Source: Cynocephalus volans
Lineage: Eukaryota; Chordata; Mammalia; Dermoptera; Cynocephalidae
Reading direction: 5' to 3'
DNA length: 64,000 nucleotides
Assembly (NCBI RefSeq): GCF_027409185.1
Contig: NC_084462.1
Location: forward strand, 182,084,071-182,148,070
How positions within the stretch are numbered: the stretch's first letter is position 1; each line of letters opens with the position of its first letter. The notes beneath the pieces are model-generated. The model saw only the letters and a program-made list of their open reading frames with translations. It was not told the DNA's origin and did not search any database. Shown piece after piece: positions 58,426-64,000 of this stretch. The translations under genes were made by a program, and so were the position numbers.

Positions 58426-58879
58426 GCCAAGATGCAGTTTCCACATTTCAGGGCAGAGAGAGAAGCCAAACAGAGCCCACTGGCCTCACTAAAGTGACAA
58501 AATAGAGAGCATAGTTTGGGGAGGACAAGGCAGCTAGAAGTTGGGCAGTGAAGTATAGGAGAGGAGGGAGTTACTTAGAAAGAGAACTCCAGAGATTTGT
58601 AGAAGGGCCCCCTTGAAGTTTTAGCTGAGTACTGATCTGCACATACACAAGAGGAAACACCTTAAAGCCAGGAAAAGTACCACCAGAAAGGAGTAGACCG
58701 TACAATTCTTTGACATCACACAGGACTGGGAATAGTTTATGTTCCCATCACCCAGGGTGGTATGTATCAGTTAAATCCTTGTAAAGCTTGCTTTTCCACC
58801 TTTGTTAGGGTGGGTTCAGAGCAACTTTTTCATCTAGGGCGTTAGGTAGATTCCTCAGAATGGTATCACTTTAATAGTG

Positions 58880-60650
58880 GAGCTGAATTAGCCTTATACC
58901 AATAGGCTCCTCCAGATCTACCCTAACTGATTCCAAATAACTTAACTGTATTCCCAGAACAAAGTCCCAAATATACTTAAAAGGATACAATAAAATTCAG
59001 CACCCAACAATGTAAAAAAATAATTCAGTGTCTAGCATCCAGTAAAAAATTACAAGGCATGTAAACAAGCAAGAAAATATATTAACCAGGAGGAAAATCA
59101 TTTAATAGAAACAGACCCCAAAATGACAGAAATAATGGTATTAACAAAGACATTAAAATAACATAAATATGTGGTACATATTCAAGAATGTAGAGTAACA
59201 CATTAGCATAATGATGAGTGAAATGAAAGATGTCAAAAAGACCAAGGTAGAACTTCTAGAGATGAAAGAAATACAATAATTGTATTTCTAAATAATTGTC
59301 ATTTCTAAAATGACAAATACAGTAGAGAGATCAACAGGTTAGTACTGCAGAAGGGCAGAAGGAAAGATTAGTGAACTTCAAGACATAGCAATAGAATCCA
59401 TCCAGAATACAGCACAGAGAATAAAGCCTGAACAAAAGAACAGAGCATTGGTGACCTGTGGGACAAATCATCTAGTCTAAGATGTGTGTAATGAGTTTGA
59501 GAAGAAGAGGAGGGAATGGAAACAGTATTTGAAAAAATAATGGCTGAAGTTTTTCCAAATTTGATGAAAACTGGAAACCGTGAAGCTCAAAAACTCCACA
59601 CAGAATAAACATAAATAATAAAAAAATTAGCTTAGCATTCTGTATCTAGCAAACATATCTTTGAAAAATGAAGGTGTAGTAAAGCAATTTTTAGGTCAAG
59701 CAGAGCTGACAGAATTTATTGTCTACAGAACTGCACCGCATGAAATATTAAAGGAAGTTCAGTTAAAAGGAAAATGATATCAGATGGAAATTTTTACACA
59801 AAGGAATGAAAGGAACCAGAAATGGTTAATAAATGGATAATCTTTTTAAAAAATTGATTATTTAAAGGAAAAATAACAATGTGTTGTGGGACTTTTAATA
59901 TTTGTAGCAGTAAATAAATGACATAATAGCATAAAGGATGGGAGGGGGAAAATGGAAGTGTGGTGTTATAAGGTTCTATACTTGGTGTAATATATCTGAT
60001 GGTGAACTGCGGTAAGTTGACGATGTATGTTATATCCAGAAAAATATTTCATCGTGGAAAAAAATCGAAACACTAATTGCTGATATCAAAAAAATAAAAA
60101 ATGGGCTATCACTACAGATCATACAGACATTGAAAAGATGAGAAGGAATATTATGAATACTTTTATGTCAATAAACTTGATAAATGAAATGATCACAAAC
60201 CACCAAAGCTCACTCAAGAAGAGATACGTAACTGTGTAATTCTATTTCTTAAAGAAATTGAATTTATAGTTAAAATACTTCAAAGAAAACTTGAGGCCCA
60301 ATGGCTTTACTGGCAAAGTGTATTAAACACTTAAAGAAAAAATAATACTAATCTGACAAAAAATTTTTCAGAAAATAGAAGAGGGAATATTTTTTAACTC
60401 ATTCTGTGAGGCTAGCAGCATCCTAATAGTAAAACCAGAAAAAAGACATTATAATAAAGGAAAACCACCAGGAATATTTGGTATGCACAAAAATACTACA
60501 TAAATTTTAGCAAGTAGAATTCAGATAGCAACATATAAAAAGGTATATTACGTAATGACCAAGTAAGGTTTTTCTCAGGAATGATTCATTCTCAGAAATG
60601 AATGAATCAATGTAATCCACCTGAAAGGAATAAAATTCAGCACCAGTTAA
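58880..60650 (+). mobile_element. L1M remnant, ORF1 region followed by ORF2 fragment, sense
   Basis: ORF1-region landmarks: 'caataaaattcagcacccaaca', 'aaattacaaggcatg', 'aaacagaccccaaaatgacag', 'acttctagagatgaaag', 'tccaaatttgatgaaaact' and 'gaaggaagttcagttaaaagg'. From about 60090 the sequence is ORF2 ('ctatcactacagatcatacagacattgaaaagatgag'). Stops in every frame; inactive. Confidence 0.8.
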
Positions 60651-60652
60651 AG

Positions 60653-60953
60653 GATGAGACACAAACACAAGGCAGCTCACGGGAGAAGGTTTTTTATTCA
60701 GCAGGCACATCTGCTTTTATAGGGTTAGAAGAGAGCTGATAGGTTTGCTGAGGACACAGGGCGTTCGGGGATTGGATGGATTGCGTTGCTAAGGGGCCAG
60801 GAGCAGGGAGCCTGTGCTGATTGGTGTGCGATTCACGTGCCGGCAGGAAGGTGTTGTGGCACCAGTGGGAAGGAGAAGGCGGAAGAGAAGAGTAGCCAGC
60901 GCCATGATGGGGCGTGGCCGAAAGGGTTCTCCTACGACCTAATACCACCCAAT
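60653..60953 (-). mobile_element. solo LTR of an endogenous retrovirus, class II-like (boundaries approximate)
   Basis: The minus strand starts TGTATTGGGTGG (right edge about 60953). It has CpG-rich U3-like sequence, a TATA box (CTATAAAAGCAG) and AATAAA only about 25 nt downstream, then a G/T-rich U5 ending near GTGTCTCA. Very short TATA-to-polyA spacing is typical of betaretrovirus-type LTRs. It lies between two L1 segments. A target-site duplication is not clear, and no viral gene is present. Confidence 0.55.
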
Positions 60954-61355
60954 ACACTAAAAAAAGAAAAATCAGAATGAAGCATAGAGATGGAATTATG
61001 AAAATCACAAAGAGAAGGCAGTAGGCAGAGGAAATAATGAGGCATAATATATGTAAAATTGGAGTCTGAGAAGGAGAAGAGAGAAAGAATAATGCAGAAA
61101 CAATATTTGAAAAGACAATGGCTGAAAATCTTTCAGAAACTATGAAAGATGCCAAACCACAGATTCAGGATGCCCAACAAATGACTGGCCAGATAAAAAG
61201 AAAACAGCACCCAAACACATGGTAGCAAAACTGCAGAAAACCAAAGAGAGGAGAAAACCCTAAAAGTGTTCAGAGGAAAAATATTACCTACAAGGGAACA
61301 AAAGCAATTGATTTCTCAACAGTGGCAACAAAAGCTGAAAAGAGAGTAGAATAAT

Positions 61356-61787
61356 GTCACCTCTTCCCCAGGATGACAGAGACGCAAAGGATCACTCAAA
61401 GCCCATTTCTTCTGAGCAGTGAGAAGCCTCGAAGGGGTTAATTTCCAAGAACCCTCAAGAGAGAGACATTCCTCCTTGGAAGATTAACACTGAACTCCGA
61501 ACTCTGGTCTCTGGTCTTTTCTCTGTATTTATTCTTCAGGCAGGAAAGTTACAGAAAAGGAACATAGGTGGTTGCAAAAGAACAGTAAGATAATTGTCAT
61601 GGCAACAATCATTAGATTTGGTCACACCAAGGACATCTGCCCTTGAAGCCAGCAATTTTGCTGTGTTACAATTTTTTATCTACAACAGAGACTTTAACCT
61701 GGGGAAAGTTTTTTGTCTTTCGCAAGCTTAATATTTCTATGTGTAATTCTAAAAAGTTAGGCTATACCTGAAACTACAGGGCTTTGG
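61356..61787 (-). mobile_element. LTR-like insertion inside L1
   Basis: L1 sequence stops at GTAGAATAA and resumes at GAATAATAGC. A GAATAA(T) direct repeat brackets an insert that on the minus strand has AATAAA (near 61523-61528) and ends GAGGTGACA. The right edge reads CAAAGCCCTGTAG rather than TG, so the 5' terminus is uncertain. The 6-7 bp duplication suits an ERV LTR. No viral coding sequence is present. Confidence 0.55.
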
Positions 61788-62184
61788 AATAATAGCTTCA
61801 GTATACTGCATCTAACAAAAATGAATGAATTTTGTATAAAACATTAATAGTGGCTTACAGGATTTAAATATATGCACATGTGTATACACATACAACAGTA
61901 GGATGTAAGTTGGAGATATGGTAGATAGAGTTAATGCTTTATGGTCATTGTCCAAGAAAAAGGTAAAGGTACTGGTTAACACAGGACTTTTTTTGATAAG
62001 TCAACCTGAACATTATAATTTCTAAAGTAATAACTAAAAAAGTAGAAATAGAATATGTGACTTCCAAATGACTGGGGAGCAGGGACTGGAATGATAAGCC
62101 CCTGGTAAAATAGTAGATTTAAATCTAAATATTATTTCCAGTGTAAATGAATTAAGTGTTCTATAACTAAAAGACTGAAAGGTC

Positions 62185-62541
62185 TGTTTTAGTCCATGTT
62201 ATGCTACTATAACAGACTACCACAGACTGGGTAATTTATAATGAAGAGAAATTTGTCTCACTGTTCTGGAGGCCGGGAAGTCCAAGAGCATGGTGCTAAC
62301 ATCTTGTGAGGGCCTTCTTGCTGTGTCATTTGTGGCGGAAGGCAGAAGAGTGAGAGAGCAAGAAGGGGCTGAACTCACTTTTGTAACAAACCCACTCCTG
62401 CAGTAAGGGTATTAATTCATTCGTGAGGGCAGAGCCCTTATGACCTATTCACCTTTCAAAGGTCCCAACTTCCCAGCACTGTTGCATTGGGGATTAAGTT
62501 TCCAACAACATGAACTTTGCGGCACACATTCCAATCATAGT
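62185..62541 (-). mobile_element. MLT1A/MSTD-type MaLR solo LTR inside L1
   Basis: The plus strand begins TGTTTTAGTCC and 'actgggtaatttataatgaag' and ends 'gttgcattggggattaagtttcc', 'acatgaactttgcggcacacattcc'. The flanks AGGTC and ATGTC are compatible with an aged 5-bp duplication. Confidence 0.8.
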
Positions 62542-62744
62542 GATGTCAAAATGGATTTTTAAGAAATCCAACGATATGCTGTTTATAAGAGACCCATCTG
62601 GAACATAAGGATTCAGAAATGTTGAAAGTAAAATGATGAAAAATAAACTGCAAACATTAACCAAAAGCAAGATTGTATGGTGTCAGACAAAATATGCTTT
62701 AAGGCAAAAAGCAGTTCTAGAGACGAGTGTCATTTCACGTAGTA

Positions 62745-63118
62745 GGGTGAGTCATTCCAGTTGCTGTAACAAAAATGTAAACATTTCAGTAGCTTACAAA
62801 CAAGTTCATTTCTTGCTCATACAAAGTCCCGTGCAGGTAGTCCTTGTTAGCAGATTGCTTTCCACATGATCATTTAGGGATTCAAGTTTCTTCTCCCTTG
62901 TGACTTATCATCTCCAAGGACCTTAGGATACTCTGCAAGATCCTCTGTATGTGGGGAGGGAGTATGGAGAATCATGTGAGTGGTCTGGACTAGACCCAAA
63001 GATGGTGTACGTTACTTAGGTGTACATTCCATTAGGCAGAGCTCAGGTGATATAACCAAACTCAGCTGCAGGGGAGGCTAGGAAGTATAGCTGTGTACTC
63101 AGAGGCAGAGGAAACAAT
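62745..63118. repeat. probable old LTR/repeat fragment interrupting L1
   Basis: 'agttgctgtaacaaaaatgtaaacatttcagtagcttacaaacaagttcatttcttgctcata' resembles the reversed 3' end of an ancient LTR. It separates two parts of the L1 ORF2 region. The family is unresolved. Confidence 0.4.
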
Positions 63119-64000
63119 TTTGTCACAGTTTGTAATGATAAAAGTTTGAATTCAAAAGGAAATCATAACATTTCTAAATTTTGATAAGCCTAATAATATG
63201 ACTTCAGAATATAGAAGTAGAAATTGGCAAAAGTTCAAGGACAAATAGATACATTTACAGTAGTTGTAGTGGATGTTTCAACATGTCTCCATAATTGATA
63301 GAACAAGCAGACAAAAAAAAAAAAATCTGTAAGCATAGACCCAACCCCTGCGTTGTTCAAGGGTTAACTGTACTGTATATCAAATCTTATAGAATATAGT
63401 CAAAGCAGTACTTAAAGGGAGGAAGGATGAAAATTTGTAAGCTAGGCATCAAAATTAGGAAAAGAATAACCACAAAAAAACCAAAGGAAATGGAAGAAAA
63501 TAATAAAAATAAGAGCAGATTTAATCAAATAGAAAATGTCTAGTAGAAAAGATCAACAAAGCCAAATATTGTTTCTTTGAAAAGTCTAGTAAAATTGACA
63601 AACCTCTGGTGAAACTGATAAGGAAAAAAAAAAAAAAAAGGCACATATAATGAAATGAGAGAAAAGAGGGGACACTACTATGGATTCAGTAAGCTGTACA
63701 AATATAAAAGGATATTAGAAATAGCACCATGTTAGTAAATTTGAAAATTTAGATGAATAAATTTCTTGAAAAATGTTACTAGAAGTAACTGAAGGAGAAA
63801 CAGAAAACCTTAACTAGTTTTATAGCCATTAAAAAAGTTTAGATTTACAAAATGTGAATGAAGGAATATTGTGGATGTGTATCTACATAAATATGTGTAT
63901 TATTGTGTATTACCTTAAGTGACCTGTACAGTTTCTTGAGTACAAGATTAAAAGCCATGTTTTTGAAAATGTGATTGTATCATTGAGGGCACTCTCTAAT

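Larger units (their letters stand above)
60955..64000 (+). mobile_element. L1M remnant, ORF1 to ORF2, sense, interrupted by LTRs and running off the window
   Basis: ORF1-region sequence at about 61000-61355 ('ggctgaaaatctttcagaaac', 'aaccacagattcaggatgcccaac'). An LTR-like insert lies at 61356-61787, then L1 sequence resumes. After the LTR at 62185-62541 come endonuclease-region sequence (62545-62740) and an ORF2 segment (about 63120-63990, 'aataattgatagaacaagcagac' type motifs, 'aaaattgacaaacctctggtgaaactgat'). It is degenerate throughout. Confidence 0.75.

Noticed and set aside
60653-61787. Possible proviral gene between the two LTR-like segments
   Set aside because: The DNA between them is L1 ORF1-region sequence. 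The two LTR-like segments are different families, and no gag, pro, pol or env motif is present.

Overview
The window is mammalian nuclear DNA, and the repeats point to a colugo (Dermoptera, e.g. Galeopterus or Cynocephalus). At least 17 short SINEs carry a tRNA-Ile-like head, often a second tRNA-like unit joined by a linker, an A-rich tail and target-site duplications. This is the architecture described for the dermopteran CYN family. The assignment is by recognition and was not searched. Mammal-wide repeats (MIR, L2, MER5A, MaLR LTRs, old L1s) make up most of the rest.

Layout. 1-7.7 kb: mostly single-copy DNA with old MIR/L2 fragments and one clear retrocopy, a broken PABPN1 processed pseudogene on the minus strand (383-1927) with a poly(A) tail and a 17-bp target-site duplication. 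7.69-8.54 kb: a degenerate GT-rich minisatellite that grades into (GT)n and (GGGT)n. 8.54-9.56 kb: a strong CpG island holding a TATA-less promoter and a probable untranslated plus-strand first exon that ends at a consensus splice donor (9130/9131). I could not name this gene. 9.13-64 kb: probably its first intron; no convincing coding exon was seen. This part is filled by antisense L1M blocks (17.2-20.25, 32.8-34.3, 42.4-42.8 kb), a 5'-inverted L1 (37.7-38.2 kb), sense L1 ORF1/ORF2 remnants (58.9-64 kb), MaLR and ERVL LTRs, two ERV-type LTR insertions near 60.7 and 61.5 kb, hAT-type DNA transposons and the CYN SINEs.

There is no intact long protein-coding gene, no functional RNA gene I can support, and no evidence of a new multi-gene system. 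The most informative observations are: a PABPN1 retrocopy whose 5' end is not PABPN1 sequence; two canonical NF-kB-type sites 109 bp apart in the orphan promoter; a series of CYN SINE structures that shows how a dimeric element lost its second tRNA unit; SINE insertions stacked at one target or nested in one another; a twin-primed L1; and a short L1 that appears to carry a 3' transduction.
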